Notes: generated from the sequence alone by a model not told the origin. 64,000 nt of DNA from Corynebacterium mastitidis DSM 44356 (GCF_000375365.1 NZ_AQXB01000002.1:248001-312000), one strand, 5' to 3'. Shown: positions 8,514 through 18,226, numbered from the stretch's first letter. Translations and numbers: made by a program.

Positions 8514-9668
8514 ATGACCCCCCGAAACGAGCGAGTCGGCCGCGTTGTCACCCCCCGGCGGGAATACCCGCACGCCCGGCTGCGATGGGAGGGCGGGCGG
8601 ATCGCGGGCGTCGAGGAGCTGCCAGGCCCGGCCCCGGAGGGCTCGCCCACGCTGGTCCCCGGCTTCGTGGACCTGCACAACCACGGCGGCGCGTGCGGGG
8701 CCTTTCCCACCGGTGGTGCGCAGGAGTGCCTGCGGGCGGTGCGCTTTCACCGCTCCCGGGGCACCACCACCCTGCTCGCCAGCCTGGTCTCCGGCACGGA
8801 GGAGGAGCTGCGCCGCCAGGTGCGCCTGCTCCGTGGGCTGGCGGAGGCCGGGGAGATCCACGGCATCCACTTAGAGGGGCCCTTTATCAACTCCGCGCGG
8901 TGCGGGGCGCAGGCCCCCACTCGGATTCAGCCCGGTGACCCGGCGATGCTGCGCCGCCTCATCGCGGAGTCGGGGGGCACCATCCGCCAGGTCACCTTCG
9001 CTCCCGAGACGCCGCGCGCCCGCGAGCTGGTGGAGGCGTGCGCGGAGCACGGGGTGATCGCCTCGCTGGGGCACACGGACGCGGACTACCGCACCACCAG
9101 GGAGATCCTGGACTACGCCATAGGCCTGGGCGTGACGGTGACCGCCACGCACCTGTTCAACGCCATGCCGCCGCTGCACCACCGCGACCCGGGGGCCGCC
9201 GCCGCGCTGCTGGAGGCCGCCGCGCGCGGGGCCGCCTGGGTGGAGCTGATCGCGGACGGGGTGCACCTGGCGGACGCCACGGTGGACACGGTCGCGGCCG
9301 CGGCACCCGAGCGCGCCGTGGCGGTCACCGACGCGATGGAGGCCGCCGGAATGCCGGACGGGGCCTACCGCCTGGGGCCGCTGCGAGTGAGGGTGCGCGA
9401 GGGGGTGGCCCGCCTGGGCGCCGAGGGGCCAGAGGAGGGGGCCATCGCCGGGGGCACGAGCACGCTGCTGGATCAGTGGCGGCGGTACCGGGAGCGTCAC
9501 GGCGCGGTGGCCGCCGTGCGGCTGACCTCCACCCACGCCGCCCGGGCGCTGGGCCTGGAGGGGGAGGCGGGCGACCTGCTTCCTGGTATGCCCGCCACCT
9601 TCGTGGCCATCGACGCCGCCGGGCGGGCCGCCGAGGTGTGGCGCGCGGGCGCGCGCGCCGAGGGCTAA
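8514..9668 (+). CDS. nagA: N-acetylglucosamine-6-phosphate deacetylase
   Basis: Removes the acetyl group from GlcNAc-6-P, giving glucosamine-6-P for nagB. The 384-aa amidohydrolase-fold protein shows the metal-binding DLHNHGG near residue 52, HLEGPF with the ligand Glu near residue 122, [18 protein letters not shown], the ELIADGVH segment and the catalytic Asp in VTDAMEAAG. The length is normal. The start at 8514 fits a leaderless transcript. nagB follows after 47 bp with its own ribosome site; the two enzymes act in sequence. Confidence 0.94.
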   Translation: MTPRNERVGRVVTPRREYPHARLRWEGGRIAGVEELPGPAPEGSPTLVPGFVDLHNHGGACGAFPTGGAQECLRAVRFHRSRGTTTLLASLVSGTEEELRRQVRLLRGLAEAGEIHGIHLEGPFINSARCGAQAPTRIQPGDPAMLRRLIAESGGTIRQVTFAPETPRARELVEACAEHGVIASLGHTDADYRTTREILDYAIGLGVTVTATHLFNAMPPLHHRDPGAAAALLEAAARGAAWVELIADGVHLADATVDTVAAAAPERAVAVTDAMEAAGMPDGAYRLGPLRVRVREGVARLGAEGPEEGAIAGGTSTLLDQWRRYRERHGAVAAVRLTSTHAARALGLEGEAGDLLPGMPATFVAIDAAGRAAEVWRAGARAEG

Positions 9669-9715
9669 ACAGCGGTAAGAATAAAGGCAGACCACGCACC
9701 GAGGAAAGGGAGATC

Positions 9716-10492
9716 ATGGAAATCCTCATCCGGGACACCCCGCAGGACGTGGCCCAGCAGGCGGCCACCATCATCAGCGGCTACGTGCGCGAGGGCGCCA
9801 CCCTGGGGCTGTCCACGGGCTCCACGCCGCTGGCCACGTACCGGGAGCTGATCCGGCGCCACCGGGAGGAGGGGCTGAGCTTTGCCCAGACCCGGATGTT
9901 CCTCCTCGACGAGTACATCGGGCTGCCCTACGACCACCCGCAGAGCTACCACGCCACCATCCGCAGGGAGTTCACCGAGCACATCGACGTCCACGGGGAC
10001 CACGTGCACGCCCCCGCGGGCATGGCGGAGGACCTCATCCAGGCCACGGCCGACTACGAGCGGGACATCGAGGCCGCCGGGGGCGTGGACCTCCAGCTCC
10101 TCGGCGTGGGCAGCAACGGGCACATCGGCTTCAACGAGCCCGGCAGCTCGCTGAACTCCCTGACGCGGATCAAGACGCTCCACCCGCAGACGGTGGCGGA
10201 TAACTCCCGCTTCTTCGACTCCCCCGAGCAGGTGCCCCACCAGGTCATCACGCAGGGGCTCGGCACCATCCAGCGGGCGCGGCACCTGCTGCTCCTGGCC
10301 ACCGGGCCGCGCAAGGCCGAGGCTGTGCACCGGCTGGTGGAGGGCGCGCTCACGGCCTCCTGCCCGGCGTCGATACTGCAGTGGCACCGGCACGCCACGG
10401 TGCTGGTGGATGCCGAGGCCGCCGCGCTGCTGGGCGACGCCGAGTACTACCGCTACGTGGAGGAGCACAAGCCCTCCTGGCAGCGCTATTAG
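9716..10492 (+). CDS. nagB: Glucosamine-6-phosphate deaminase
   Basis: Converts glucosamine-6-P to fructose-6-P and ammonia, linking aminosugars to glycolysis. 258 aa, normal for the family. Motifs: [13 protein letters not shown] (phosphate loop), [17 protein letters not shown] with the catalytic Asp, [16 protein letters not shown] with the catalytic His region, and [13 protein letters not shown]. The ATG at 9716 is preceded by GGAAAGGGAG. The gene ends 27 bp before cysS, but cysS has its own -10 element (TACACT, 10507-10512). Confidence 0.94.
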   Translation: MEILIRDTPQDVAQQAATIISGYVREGATLGLSTGSTPLATYRELIRRHREEGLSFAQTRMFLLDEYIGLPYDHPQSYHATIRREFTEHIDVHGDHVHAPAGMAEDLIQATADYERDIEAAGGVDLQLLGVGSNGHIGFNEPGSSLNSLTRIKTLHPQTVADNSRFFDSPEQVPHQVITQGLGTIQRARHLLLLATGPRKAEAVHRLVEGALTASCPASILQWHRHATVLVDAEAAALLGDAEYYRYVEEHKPSWQRY

Positions 10493-10519
10493 CCCCGGCG
10501 ACGGGCTACACTAAGGGGC

Positions 10520-11905
10520 GTGACTCTACGCCTCTATGACACCGGGACCCGCACGCTCCGAGACTTCACCCCGCTGAGGGAGGGCAAGGCCAGCGTGTAC
10601 CTGTGTGGGGCCACCCCCCAGGCGCAGCCGCACATCGGGCACGTGCGCTCCGGGGTGGCCTTTGACGTCCTGCGGCGCTGGCTGGTGGCCCAGGGGTACG
10701 ACGTGGCCTTTGTCCGCAACGTCACGGACATCGACGACAAGATCCTGGCCAAGGCCGAGGAGCACGGCCGCCCCTGGTGGGAGTGGGTGAGCACCCACGA
10801 GCGCGAGTTCACCTGGGCCTATAACACCCTGGGCGTGCTGCCGCCGTCCGTGGAGCCGCGCGCCACCGGGCACGTGACCCAGATGGTGGGCTACATGCAG
10901 AGGCTCATCGACGCCGGCTACGCCTACGCCGCCGAGGGCTCCGTGTACTTTGACGTGGCGGCCTGGTCCGCCGCCGAGGGGGCGGACTACGGGGCGCTCT
11001 CCGGCAACCGCGTGGAGGACATGGAGCAGGGGGAGACGGAAGGACGCGGCAAGCGCGGCCCCCGGGACTTTGCCCTGTGGAAGGCCGCCAAGCCCGGCGA
11101 GCCCTCCTGGCCCACCCCCTGGGGGGCGGGCCGCCCCGGTTGGCACCTGGAGTGCTCCGCGATGGCCACCTACTACCTGGGCGGGGAGTTTGACATCCAC
11201 TGCGGCGGGCTGGACCTGCAGTTCCCCCACCACGAGAACGAGGCCGCGCAGTCCCACGCGGCGGGCGATCCCTTTGCCCGCTACTGGCTGCACAACCACT
11301 GGGTGACCATGTCCGGGGAGAAGATGTCCAAGTCCCTGGGCAACGTGCTCTCCGTGCCGCACATCCTCACCCAGGTGCGGCCGGTGGAGCTGCGCTACTA
11401 CCTGGGCAGCGCCCACTACCGCAGCGTGCTGGAGTACTCCGAGGGGGCGCTCCAGGAGGCCGCCGCCGGGTACCGGCGCATTGAGGACTTCCTGCGCCGC
11501 CTGGGGGAGGTGGAGGTGGGCGAGCGCCCCGAGGCCTTCGACGCCGCCATGAACGACGACCTCTCCGTGCCGCGCGCTCTGGCCGAGATCCACACCGCCG
11601 TGCGCGCCGGGAACTCCGCGCTGGCGGCGGGCGAGGAGGAGCGCGCCCGGAGGATCGGCGCCCAGGTGCGCGCCATGACCGCCGTGCTGGGCATCGACCC
11701 GTGCGAGTGGGCGGAGGAATCGGACGCGGGTGCGTCCGCGCGCTCGGCGTTGGATATTCTTGTGCAGGCAGAACTGGCGCGGCGGGCCCAGGCCCGCGCG
11801 GAGAAGAACTGGGCCGTGGCCGACGAGGTGCGCGATCGCCTCGCCGCCGCCGGCATCGAGGTCACCGACACCCCGGAGGGGGCCCGGTGGGCGCTGCGCG
11901 AGTGA
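10520..11905 (+). CDS. cysS: Cysteinyl-tRNA synthetase
   Basis: Charges tRNA-Cys. 461-aa class I synthetase with the HIGH motif in PHIGHVRSG (residue ~37), zinc ligands including Cys29 and the [14 protein letters not shown] segment, and KMSKSLGN near residue 269. The related mycothiol ligase MshC was considered, but MshC is shorter (about 410 aa), and the length, C-terminal anticodon-binding region and position before rlmB fit CysS. The start is GTG at 10520, 7 nt after TACACT: leaderless, or using the AAGGGG just upstream. In mycobacteria this gene directly follows ispF. Confidence 0.95.
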   Translation: MTLRLYDTGTRTLRDFTPLREGKASVYLCGATPQAQPHIGHVRSGVAFDVLRRWLVAQGYDVAFVRNVTDIDDKILAKAEEHGRPWWEWVSTHEREFTWAYNTLGVLPPSVEPRATGHVTQMVGYMQRLIDAGYAYAAEGSVYFDVAAWSAAEGADYGALSGNRVEDMEQGETEGRGKRGPRDFALWKAAKPGEPSWPTPWGAGRPGWHLECSAMATYYLGGEFDIHCGGLDLQFPHHENEAAQSHAAGDPFARYWLHNHWVTMSGEKMSKSLGNVLSVPHILTQVRPVELRYYLGSAHYRSVLEYSEGALQEAAAGYRRIEDFLRRLGEVEVGERPEAFDAAMNDDLSVPRALAEIHTAVRAGNSALAAGEEERARRIGAQVRAMTAVLGIDPCEWAEESDAGASARSALDILVQAELARRAQARAEKNWAVADEVRDRLAAAGIEVTDTPEGARWALRE

Positions 11906-11959
11906 TCGCGCCGCGCAACCACCCGGAGAGACCGCGCCCACAACAACACGGAGGAACAC

Positions 11960-12910
11960 ATGGCTGGAAACGATAAGCGGCGCGGCGCCCTGCGCAAGAG
12001 CAACAAGAAGGGGGCCACCAAGGGTTCCGGCGGGCAGCGCCGCCGCGGCCTGCGCGGCAAGGGGCCCACCCCGAAGGCCGAGGACCGCGTCTACCACGCC
12101 GCGCACCAGCGCAAGATCGAGCGCGAGCGCCGCAACTCCGGGCGGCACAATCGGGAGAAGAACACCGCCGAGCTGGTGGTGGGCCGCAACCCCGTGGTGG
12201 AGTGCCTGCGCGCCAAGGTGCCCGCCACGCAGCTCGTGGTGGCACTGGGCACCGGGCACGACGACCGCCTCTCCGAGGCCGTGACCATCGCCAACGCGCG
12301 CGGCATCTCCGTGGTGGAGGTGCCCCGCCAGGAGCTGGACACGCTCACCGGCAACACCCTGCACCAGGGCATCGGGCTGCACATCCCGCCGTATGACTAC
12401 GCGGAGGTCCACGACCTCATCGCCGGGATCAAGGAGTCCGGCGAGCCCGGCATGGTGGTGATCCTGGATAACATCACCGACCCCCGCAACCTCGGCGCGG
12501 TGATCCGCTCCACGGCGGCCTTCGGCGGCCACGGGGTGATCATCCCGGAGCGCCGCTCCGCCTCGGTGACGGCGGTGACCTGGCGGACCTCCGCGGGCAC
12601 GGCGGCCCGCCTGCCGGTGGCCCGCGCCACCAACCTCAACCGCACGATCGAGGAGTTCAAGCGCTCCGGATACCAGGTGGTGGGGCTGGAGGCCGGGGGC
12701 CAGCACACCCTGGACACCTACGACGGCGGCACGGAGCCCGTGGTCATCGTGATCGGCTCGGAGGGCAAGGGGCTCTCCCGCCTGGTTCGGGAGAACTGCG
12801 ACGTGCTCATGTCCATCCCCATGGAATCCTGGGTGGAGTCGCTCAACGCCTCCGTGGCGGCCGGGGCGGTGCTCTCCGAGTTCGCCCGGCAGCGCCGGGT
12901 GGCGGGATAA
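11960..12910 (+). CDS. rlmB: 23S rRNA 2'-O-methyltransferase, RlmB/TrmH (SpoU) family
   Basis: 316-aa SPOUT methyltransferase that probably 2'-O-methylates a guanosine of 23S rRNA. It has a basic, disordered N-terminal extension (residues 1-65), the substrate-binding domain ([14 protein letters not shown]), and the knotted catalytic domain with [29 protein letters not shown] and [20 protein letters not shown]. The ATG at 11960 has GGAGGAACAC upstream. It follows cysS as in other actinobacteria (Rv3579c). A hairpin follows 16 nt after the stop. Confidence 0.93.
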   Translation: MAGNDKRRGALRKSNKKGATKGSGGQRRRGLRGKGPTPKAEDRVYHAAHQRKIERERRNSGRHNREKNTAELVVGRNPVVECLRAKVPATQLVVALGTGHDDRLSEAVTIANARGISVVEVPRQELDTLTGNTLHQGIGLHIPPYDYAEVHDLIAGIKESGEPGMVVILDNITDPRNLGAVIRSTAAFGGHGVIIPERRSASVTAVTWRTSAGTAARLPVARATNLNRTIEEFKRSGYQVVGLEAGGQHTLDTYDGGTEPVVIVIGSEGKGLSRLVRENCDVLMSIPMESWVESLNASVAAGAVLSEFARQRRVAG

Positions 12911-12925
12911 TTATTGTGTGATTCT

Positions 12926-12948
12926 CCGGCCCTAAGGGGGTAGGCCGG
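12926..12948 (+). terminator. Hairpin after rlmB
   Basis: The arms CCGGCC (12926-12931) and GGCCGG (12943-12948), with an inner TA/TA pairing and a G-rich loop, can form a stem-loop just after rlmB. No U tract follows, so termination would be weak or factor-assisted. Confidence 0.4.
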
Positions 12949-13081
12949 GCTATGCTTTGATGTTGCCGGGGGCGGGGGTTGTTGTCCTTTTCCCTGGTTC
13001 CTCCTGGTGGTGCGTGTCTCCACCGCCTGGCGGGGGTGCGCATCGCCGTGCCTTCGACCTTGCTGGGAGGAGGTGAGATGA

Positions 13082-13222
13082 ATGGCCCGCCATCGCCGTG
13101 TGCACGGGGATAAAGGAAACCGCCGCGGGAGTAGCAGCTCCGTGCGGCGGTTCCTGGGGCGGCTGGCAGAGAACGTCATCGCGCGATTTATCGCAGACGC
13201 GATGACCAACCTGCTCAGCTAG
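13082..13222 (+). CDS. Possible 46-aa small basic protein
   Basis: Open frame of 46 codons with a very strong Shine-Dalgarno (GGAGGAGGTGAG) 4-12 nt before the ATG. The N-terminal half is basic and Ser-rich (MARHRRVHGDKGNRRG), and the C-terminal half forms a likely amphipathic helix (RFLGRLAENVIARFIADAM). A possible -10, TATGCT (12951-12956), would give a ~115-nt leader. Within that leader a 23-codon frame starting GTG at 13010 ends at a TGA touching this ATG; its peptide holds three Cys and two Trp. No family is recognised. Real translation is unproven. Confidence 0.4.
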   Translation: MARHRRVHGDKGNRRGSSSSVRRFLGRLAENVIARFIADAMTNLLS

Positions 13223-13342
13223 TCTCACAAAGACCCTCACGTGCTTTTACCGGTATGTGGGGGTCTCCGCATGTGACAGTCCTGGGGTGGCTGCCACCAC
13301 CCACACTAGCACGCCGCCCGCCATGTATGTGGACCCTTGGAG

Positions 13343-14194
13343 TCATAGAGGGGTTTGGACTCTCTCAATGTCTCCCTCGTTGCCTCCCTCGATCCCAAAG
13401 AACCGCGCGGTCACCTCGGCCCCCACCACGGCGTCCGTGCCCGGGCCCAGCGCCTCGGGGAACTTCCTCCGCGAGGGCACCACGTGGCCCACCCCGTGCA
13501 GCGTCCAGAGCTGCACGGGCGGGTGGTCCCCGTCGTCCCAGGTGTCCACGTCCACGCCGGGGAGGGGATGGGCGGTGTGCGGCATGGCGGTGCAGCCGTT
13601 GAGCCCGGCCCAGTAGGCCGCCCCGGCGAAGGCGGGCATCATCTCCCCGCGCGCGGCGCCGTGCAGCTCCACGGTCCCGCCCTCGTAGGGGGTGATGGGG
13701 TCCGCCGTGCCGTGCATGAAGAGCACGGGGGTGGGCCGGTAGGCGGTGGTGGGCACCAGGAGGTTGCCGGGCGCGGGAGGGGCGGCGGCGAAGATCGCGG
13801 CGGCGTGGAGCAGGCCCGGGGCCTCCAGCAGCAGGCGCATGACCATGTGCCCGCCGTTGGAGTAGCCGCAGGCGAAGGTCCGGGCGGGGGCGAACTCCCG
13901 GACGAGGGCGCTCAGGAAGGCCACGTCGTCCACCTCCTCCCGGCGGCACTGCTCGTTAAGGGCGCGGCGGGCGTCGTTAAAGTGGTGCCCCACCCCGTCC
14001 GGGTACACCAGGATGGCCCCGGTGCGCTCGGCCAGGGCGTCGAAGGTGTGATCCGTGAAGTAGGGGGAAACGCGCCCCGATTGCCGCGATCCGTGCAGGT
14101 AGAGGAGGAGATCAGGCCGCTGCGGGAGGCGGCTTGGCAGGACCACGTGGTAGCGGCGGCGTCGGCCCTGAACGTCGAGGGTGCGGGTTTCCAT
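13343..14194 (-). CDS. Alpha/beta-hydrolase, PHB-depolymerase/LpqC-like esterase family
   Basis: 283-aa hydrolase. The pattern is that of the poly(3-hydroxybutyrate) depolymerase / feruloyl esterase family: oxyanion-hole LLYLHGSRQSG, nucleophile elbow GYSNGGHMV (Ser near residue 125), acid residue in MHGTADPITPYEGG, and a C-terminal His in HGVGHVVP. No signal peptide is seen, unlike LpqC, so it may act in the cytoplasm on small esters. The start is ATG at 14194; TAAGAT lies 8 nt upstream, a leaderless arrangement. It lies 34 bp downstream of the metal ABC permease but probably has its own promoter. Confidence 0.75.
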   Translation of the reverse strand: METRTLDVQGRRRRYHVVLPSRLPQRPDLLLYLHGSRQSGRVSPYFTDHTFDALAERTGAILVYPDGVGHHFNDARRALNEQCRREEVDDVAFLSALVREFAPARTFACGYSNGGHMVMRLLLEAPGLLHAAAIFAAAPPAPGNLLVPTTAYRPTPVLFMHGTADPITPYEGGTVELHGAARGEMMPAFAGAAYWAGLNGCTAMPHTAHPLPGVDVDTWDDGDHPPVQLWTLHGVGHVVPSRRKFPEALGPGTDAVVGAEVTARFFGIEGGNEGDIERVQTPL

Positions 14195-14228
14195 GAGAGC
14201 AGATCTTAGGCGGTGGACAGGGGTGTTT

Positions 14229-15068
14229 CTAGCGGAGCGAGTCCGGGCGCACGGCCCGCCCGCGCCACCAGCCGACGCCCCGGCATACTAGGTAGAGCGC
14301 GAAGCTGAGGGATGTGACGAACACCGAGACGGGCAGGCCCGGGGCGAGCGAGAGCACGAAGCCGCCCACGGCGGCGATCTCCGCGAAGAGAACGGAGAGC
14401 GCCACGGCGCGCAGCGGCGAGGAGGTCACCTGGACGGCGGAGGCGCCGGGGGTAATCAGCAGCGCCATGACCAGGAGCGCGCCCACGATCTGCACGGACT
14501 GCGCGGCGGCGAGCCCCACCAGCACCGCGAATCCCATGGAGACGAGGCGCACCGGCACCCCGGAGGCGGCGGCCATGAGGGGGTCGGCGCTGGCAAAGAG
14601 CAGGGGCCGCCACCACAGGGCCACCGCGCCCAGCACCACGGCGGTGATCCCCGCCAGCCACCACAGCGAGGCGGAGGACACCCCCACGATCTGCCCGGTG
14701 AGCAGGGCCAGGGCGGTGGAGGAATTACCGGGGTAGAGGTGGATGAACAGCACGGACAGGCCCAGGCCGAAGCTCATGACCACGCCGATGGCGCTGTCCT
14801 GCTGGCCCCGGAACCCCAGGACGGCCAGCACCACCGCCGCCGCGATGGAGCCCACCACGGCGCCCAGGCCGATGTTGATCCCGGCCAGCAGCGCGGCGGA
14901 GGCCCCCATGAGGGCGAGCTCGCTGGTGGCGTGCACGGAGAAGGACATCCGGCGCATCACGATGAGCGGGGCGATCACCCCGGAGAGCAGGCCCAGCAGC
15001 GCGGCGGCGAGCAGGGCCTGCTGCACGAAGTCCACGCCGAGCAGGTAGAGGGTATCGTCCACGAACAC
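14229..15068 (-). CDS. Metal (Zn/Mn) ABC transporter permease, ABC-3 family
   Basis: 279-aa inner-membrane permease with eight or nine hydrophobic helices and the ABC-3 family pattern (MRRMSFSVHATSELALMGA near residue 40, GALLVMALLITPGASA near residue 200). It moves Zn2+ or Mn2+ delivered by the lipoprotein encoded at 17357-18226, powered by the ATPase encoded immediately upstream (1-nt gap). In the C. glutamicum cluster next to ipsA the corresponding genes are a zinc-type transporter. The exact metal is not decided by sequence. Confidence 0.88.
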   Translation of the reverse strand: MFVDDTLYLLGVDFVQQALLAAALLGLLSGVIAPLIVMRRMSFSVHATSELALMGASAALLAGINIGLGAVVGSIAAAVVLAVLGFRGQQDSAIGVVMSFGLGLSVLFIHLYPGNSSTALALLTGQIVGVSSASLWWLAGITAVVLGAVALWWRPLLFASADPLMAAASGVPVRLVSMGFAVLVGLAAAQSVQIVGALLVMALLITPGASAVQVTSSPLRAVALSVLFAEIAAVGGFVLSLAPGLPVSVFVTSLSFALYLVCRGVGWWRGRAVRPDSLR

Positions 15069-15069
15069 G

Positions 15070-15786
15070 CTAGACCACCACCAGGCGGCCGTTGACGCGG
15101 GCCACGTCCACCCGCGCGCCGTAGAGGGCGCTCAGGGCGTCCGAGCGCATGACCTCGTCCACGGTCCCCACCAGGTGCCCGTGGGGGGCCAGGTAGAGCA
15201 CGCGGTCCGTGACGCCGAGCACCGGGTTGATGCCGTGGGTGATGAACACGATGGCGGCCTCGTTCTCGCGCCGGTAGGCGTCCAGGCGCGCCACGGTGGC
15301 GGCCTGGGCGGCGGGGTCGAGGCTGAGCAGGGGTTCGTCGGCAAGCACCAGCCGGGGCCGGCCGGCCAGGGCCTGGGCCTGGCGCACGAGCTGCTGCTGC
15401 CCCCCGGAGAGCCTCCCCGCCGGGTGATCCGCCAGGCCGGAGGCCCCCACGGCGGCCAGGGCGGCGTCCACCCGGGCGCGCGAGGGGGCGCGGCGGCGCG
15501 CGGAGCCGTGGGCCAGGGCGAGGGAGACGAGGTCGCGCACGCGCAGCGGAAGATCGGCGGGGAACATCCGCTGCTGCGGTATGTAGCCGGGGCGCCCCAG
15601 GTCCGGGTGCCTCCTGATCTCCCCCGCGCTGAGCGCCCGGGTGCCCATGATGGCGGCCAGCAGCGTGGACTTGCCCACGCCGTTGGGGCCGAGCACGGTG
15701 AGGAACTCGCCGGGGCGCACCCCGAGGTCGAGGCCGCTCCACAGCGGGGCCACGGCGGCGCGGGAGAGGGTAAGGAGGTCAGACAA
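15070..15786 (-). CDS. Metal ABC transporter ATP-binding protein
   Basis: 238-aa ATPase with Walker A LGPNGVGKST (residues ~32-41), Q-loop YIPQQR, signature LSGGQQQLVRQAQAL, Walker B LVLADEP and switch His in FITHGIN. It energises the ABC-3 permease next to it. The start is the TTG at 15786, overlapping the preceding exchanger gene by 8 nt; an in-frame GTG about 11 codons downstream is possible, but neither has a good ribosome site. The overlap implies coupling to the AspT-like gene, which is unexpected for a metal transporter. Confidence 0.88.
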   Translation of the reverse strand: MSDLLTLSRAAVAPLWSGLDLGVRPGEFLTVLGPNGVGKSTLLAAIMGTRALSAGEIRRHPDLGRPGYIPQQRMFPADLPLRVRDLVSLALAHGSARRRAPSRARVDAALAAVGASGLADHPAGRLSGGQQQLVRQAQALAGRPRLVLADEPLLSLDPAAQAATVARLDAYRRENEAAIVFITHGINPVLGVTDRVLYLAPHGHLVGTVDEVMRSDALSALYGARVDVARVNGRLVVV

Positions 15787-17347
15787 CGAGCATCACCGGG
15801 ATAATCACGATCTTGTAGACGAGGGCTATGGCAAAGGTAGCAGTGTAGCCGGACATAATGCGGGTGTCCGAGGCGTTCTGTAGAGCGTACTGCAACACCG
15901 CGGGCTGCCCGAGCAATCCGGACATCGCCCCGTTGGAGCGGGTGGAGGACTGGCCCATGCCCCAGGCCATGAGCAGGAAGCTACCCGCGCCGATCAGGCA
16001 CACGGCGGCCGCCAGGGCGATGGAGCGCAGGCCGTCCATGCTAAAGGCGGTCTCCGCGAAGGCGGGCCCGGAGGCGGTGCCCACCGCCGCGAGGAAGAGC
16101 ATGAGGCCGAACTGGCGCAGCGTGTAGTTGGCGGTGCGCGGCAGCTTCCAGGCGGTGCGGCCGGTGCGCCCCAGCGAGCCCAGGATGATCCCGGCGAGCA
16201 GGGGCCCGGCGGCGGCGCCGAGGGCGAAGGAGGAGCCGCCGGGCAGCGGCACCTCGATCAGGGCGAGGAGGAAGCCCACCACCAGGCCGCCGGCGGCGGC
16301 GATCCAGTCCAGCTCGGAGAAGTCCTGGATGGAATCGCCCAGGTAGTTGCGCACGTCCTCCACTCGGGAGGTGGGCATGACCATCTCCACGATGTCCCCG
16401 GCCTCGAGTGAGGTCTCGTCGGTGGGCAGGATCGTCTCATCGCCCCGGCGGATGCGCACCACCTGGGCCCGGTGCTTGTCGTAGAGCGGCAGGTTGGCGA
16501 TGGTGTTACCGGCGATGTCCTTGTTGGACACCCGGTAGTGCTGCACGGTGAGGTTGCCACCCTGCTGGGCGGACACGGGCCCCAGCCGACGCCCGAGGGC
16601 GCGGATGAGGTGCGGCAGCGCGGCCTTGGTGGTGAGCATGACCGCCGTATCGCCGCGCCGGATGGCGGTGGGGTCCGTGGCCACCCGGGTGCGGCCCTCG
16701 CGCCGGACGGTGCACAGGCGGAACTGATCGGCCCACTGCTCGTCCAGGGAGCCCCAGTCCGGCTCCTTGGTCACGGAGATGCGTACCAGGCGCAGGATCT
16801 TCTCGTCCGGGTTCTCCTGGTCGCGGGAGGCGCGCCAGTTGCTGCCGATGGTGAAGGCCACCAGCAGGATGGCCAGGATCACCCCGGTGGGGTAGCCCAG
16901 GGAGTAGCCCACCGCTGGGCTGTCCGAGCCCGTCTGCTCCTGGGCGAGGGAGAGCGAGGGGGTGGAGGTCAGCGCGCCGGAGAACACGCCGAGCGCGACC
17001 TCGCGGGCGATGCCGAGCAGCCCCGCGCCCACCACGGCGGTGACGGCGGCCAGCGTGACCGCCAGCAGGGCCGCCACCATCAGCCCCAACTGCTCCCTGA
17101 CGTCGCGGAAGAATGTCTCGCCCGCCTCCAGGCCGAGCATGTACACGAAGAGCCCCAGCCCCAGCTCCTGGAAGATCGAGAGGGCCTCCGGGGGGAGGTT
17201 CACGAAGGGGCCCACGGCCAGCCCCACGAAGAGCGTCCCGGCCGTGCCGAAGCGCAGCGGGCCGAAGGGAATGGCGCCGAAGGCGGTGCCCGCGGTAATA
17301 ACAAGAAATACGGTAAGGAGCACGTGTCCGTCCAAGAAACTTAGCAC
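15779..17347 (-). CDS. AspT/SucE-family exchanger (aspartate:alanine exchanger superfamily)
   Basis: 522-aa membrane protein with two halves of about five transmembrane segments each, separated by two regulatory TrkA-C-like domains (residues ~190-350, e.g. RRGDTAVMLTTK and LEAGDIVEMVMP). Family repeat motifs are present: FVYMLGLEAGETFF in the first half and LRQFGLMLFLAAVGTASGPAF in the second, plus YSLGYPTGVI and GQPAVLQYALQNA. Relatives exchange aspartate/alanine or export succinate (C. glutamicum SucE). The start is GTG at 17347 with TAGTAT 6 nt upstream overlapping the znuA-like stop, so it may have its own leaderless promoter. It sits between the solute-binding protein and ATPase of a metal ABC system, an unusual place. 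Confidence 0.85.
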   Translation of the reverse strand: MLSFLDGHVLLTVFLVITAGTAFGAIPFGPLRFGTAGTLFVGLAVGPFVNLPPEALSIFQELGLGLFVYMLGLEAGETFFRDVREQLGLMVAALLAVTLAAVTAVVGAGLLGIAREVALGVFSGALTSTPSLSLAQEQTGSDSPAVGYSLGYPTGVILAILLVAFTIGSNWRASRDQENPDEKILRLVRISVTKEPDWGSLDEQWADQFRLCTVRREGRTRVATDPTAIRRGDTAVMLTTKAALPHLIRALGRRLGPVSAQQGGNLTVQHYRVSNKDIAGNTIANLPLYDKHRAQVVRIRRGDETILPTDETSLEAGDIVEMVMPTSRVEDVRNYLGDSIQDFSELDWIAAAGGLVVGFLLALIEVPLPGGSSFALGAAAGPLLAGIILGSLGRTGRTAWKLPRTANYTLRQFGLMLFLAAVGTASGPAFAETAFSMDGLRSIALAAAVCLIGAGSFLLMAWGMGQSSTRSNGAMSGLLGQPAVLQYALQNASDTRIMSGYTATFAIALVYKIVIIPVMLVV

Positions 17348-17356
17348 GGCTTAATA

Positions 17357-18226
17357 CTAAATCAGCTCGAAATTGTGGATGACCCGGGTGAGGTATTCGA
17401 TCACATCCTGCCCCTCAGCGGGGGTTTCGCCCACCTCCACCACCGTTATGCCGTTATCCCGGGCGGCCCGTTCCAGGCGCCTGGTGGTGTCCGTGGCGGT
17501 TTGTGGGTTATAGATTAAAACGTCAATTCCTCCGGAATTAATAAGATCAAGAAATGCGGCGAGGTCGGCCGCCGAGGGCTCCCCTTCGGAGAGGGTCGCG
17601 CGCCGATACCCCTCGGGGGTGACCTCGCTCAGCGAGGAATCCTCCACGAGGTAGTCCGCCACCGGCTCGGTCTGGGCCACGCGGGCCGGGGGGAGTGCCC
17701 CGAGCCGCTCCTTGAGGGCCGCCAGCTCGCCGCGCACCGCCGCCGCGCTGGCCCCCGGCACCCGCTCCTCGATCTCCCCGGCCACCGCGGCCAGGGCGTC
17801 CACGTCGAACCAGACGTGCTCGTTGAGGGGGGCGTCCGCGCCGTGGTCATGCTCGTGGCCGTGCTCGTGATCGTGGGAGTGTGCTGTGAGGGGGAGGGCG
17901 TGGACGATCTGGGAATCCTCCAGCCCCTCGTAGAGCCAGGCGTCGTAGCCGCCCCCGCCGACCACCACGAAGGACGCGCGGTGGGCTCGCGCCATGTCCG
18001 CCGCGCTCGGGCTGAAGTGGTGCGGGTCCGTGACGTCGCCGGTGATGATCGAGGTGACCTCGGCGTCCGTGCCCTCGGTGACGTGCCGGGCGAGGTCGCC
18101 CCACACGGAGGTGGAGGCCACGATGGCGGTGCGGTCCCCGGGGTGAGGGGCGGCGGAGCAGGCGGCGAGGGGGGTGAGCGCCGCGACGGCGAGGGTGCCC
18201 AGGAGGGCGGGGCGGGGGCGAATCAT
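17357..18226 (-). CDS. Zn/Mn-binding lipoprotein (ZnuA/TroA family)
   Basis: 289-aa solute-binding lipoprotein of a metal ABC importer. It has a signal peptide with lipobox LAAC near residue 22, a DPHHFSPS metal-ligand segment, a His/Asp-rich loop HSHDHEHGHEHDHG (residues ~117-130) typical of zinc-binding proteins, the ligand NEHVWFD, and a late YNPQTATDTTRRLE segment with the final Asp ligand region. ATG at 18226 was chosen over the in-frame GTG at 18235 because AGGTGG lies 5 nt before it. A 21-bp dyad lies just upstream, a candidate metalloregulator site. Confidence 0.9.
   Translation of the reverse strand: MIRPRPALLGTLAVAALTPLAACSAAPHPGDRTAIVASTSVWGDLARHVTEGTDAEVTSIITGDVTDPHHFSPSAADMARAHRASFVVVGGGGYDAWLYEGLEDSQIVHALPLTAHSHDHEHGHEHDHGADAPLNEHVWFDVDALAAVAGEIEERVPGASAAAVRGELAALKERLGALPPARVAQTEPVADYLVEDSSLSEVTPEGYRRATLSEGEPSAADLAAFLDLINSGGIDVLIYNPQTATDTTRRLERAARDNGITVVEVGETPAEGQDVIEYLTRVIHNFELI

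Noticed and set aside
10520..11905. Mycothiol ligase MshC instead of CysS
   Set aside because: Length, C-terminal domain and position before rlmB fit cysteinyl-tRNA synthetase. MshC is shorter.
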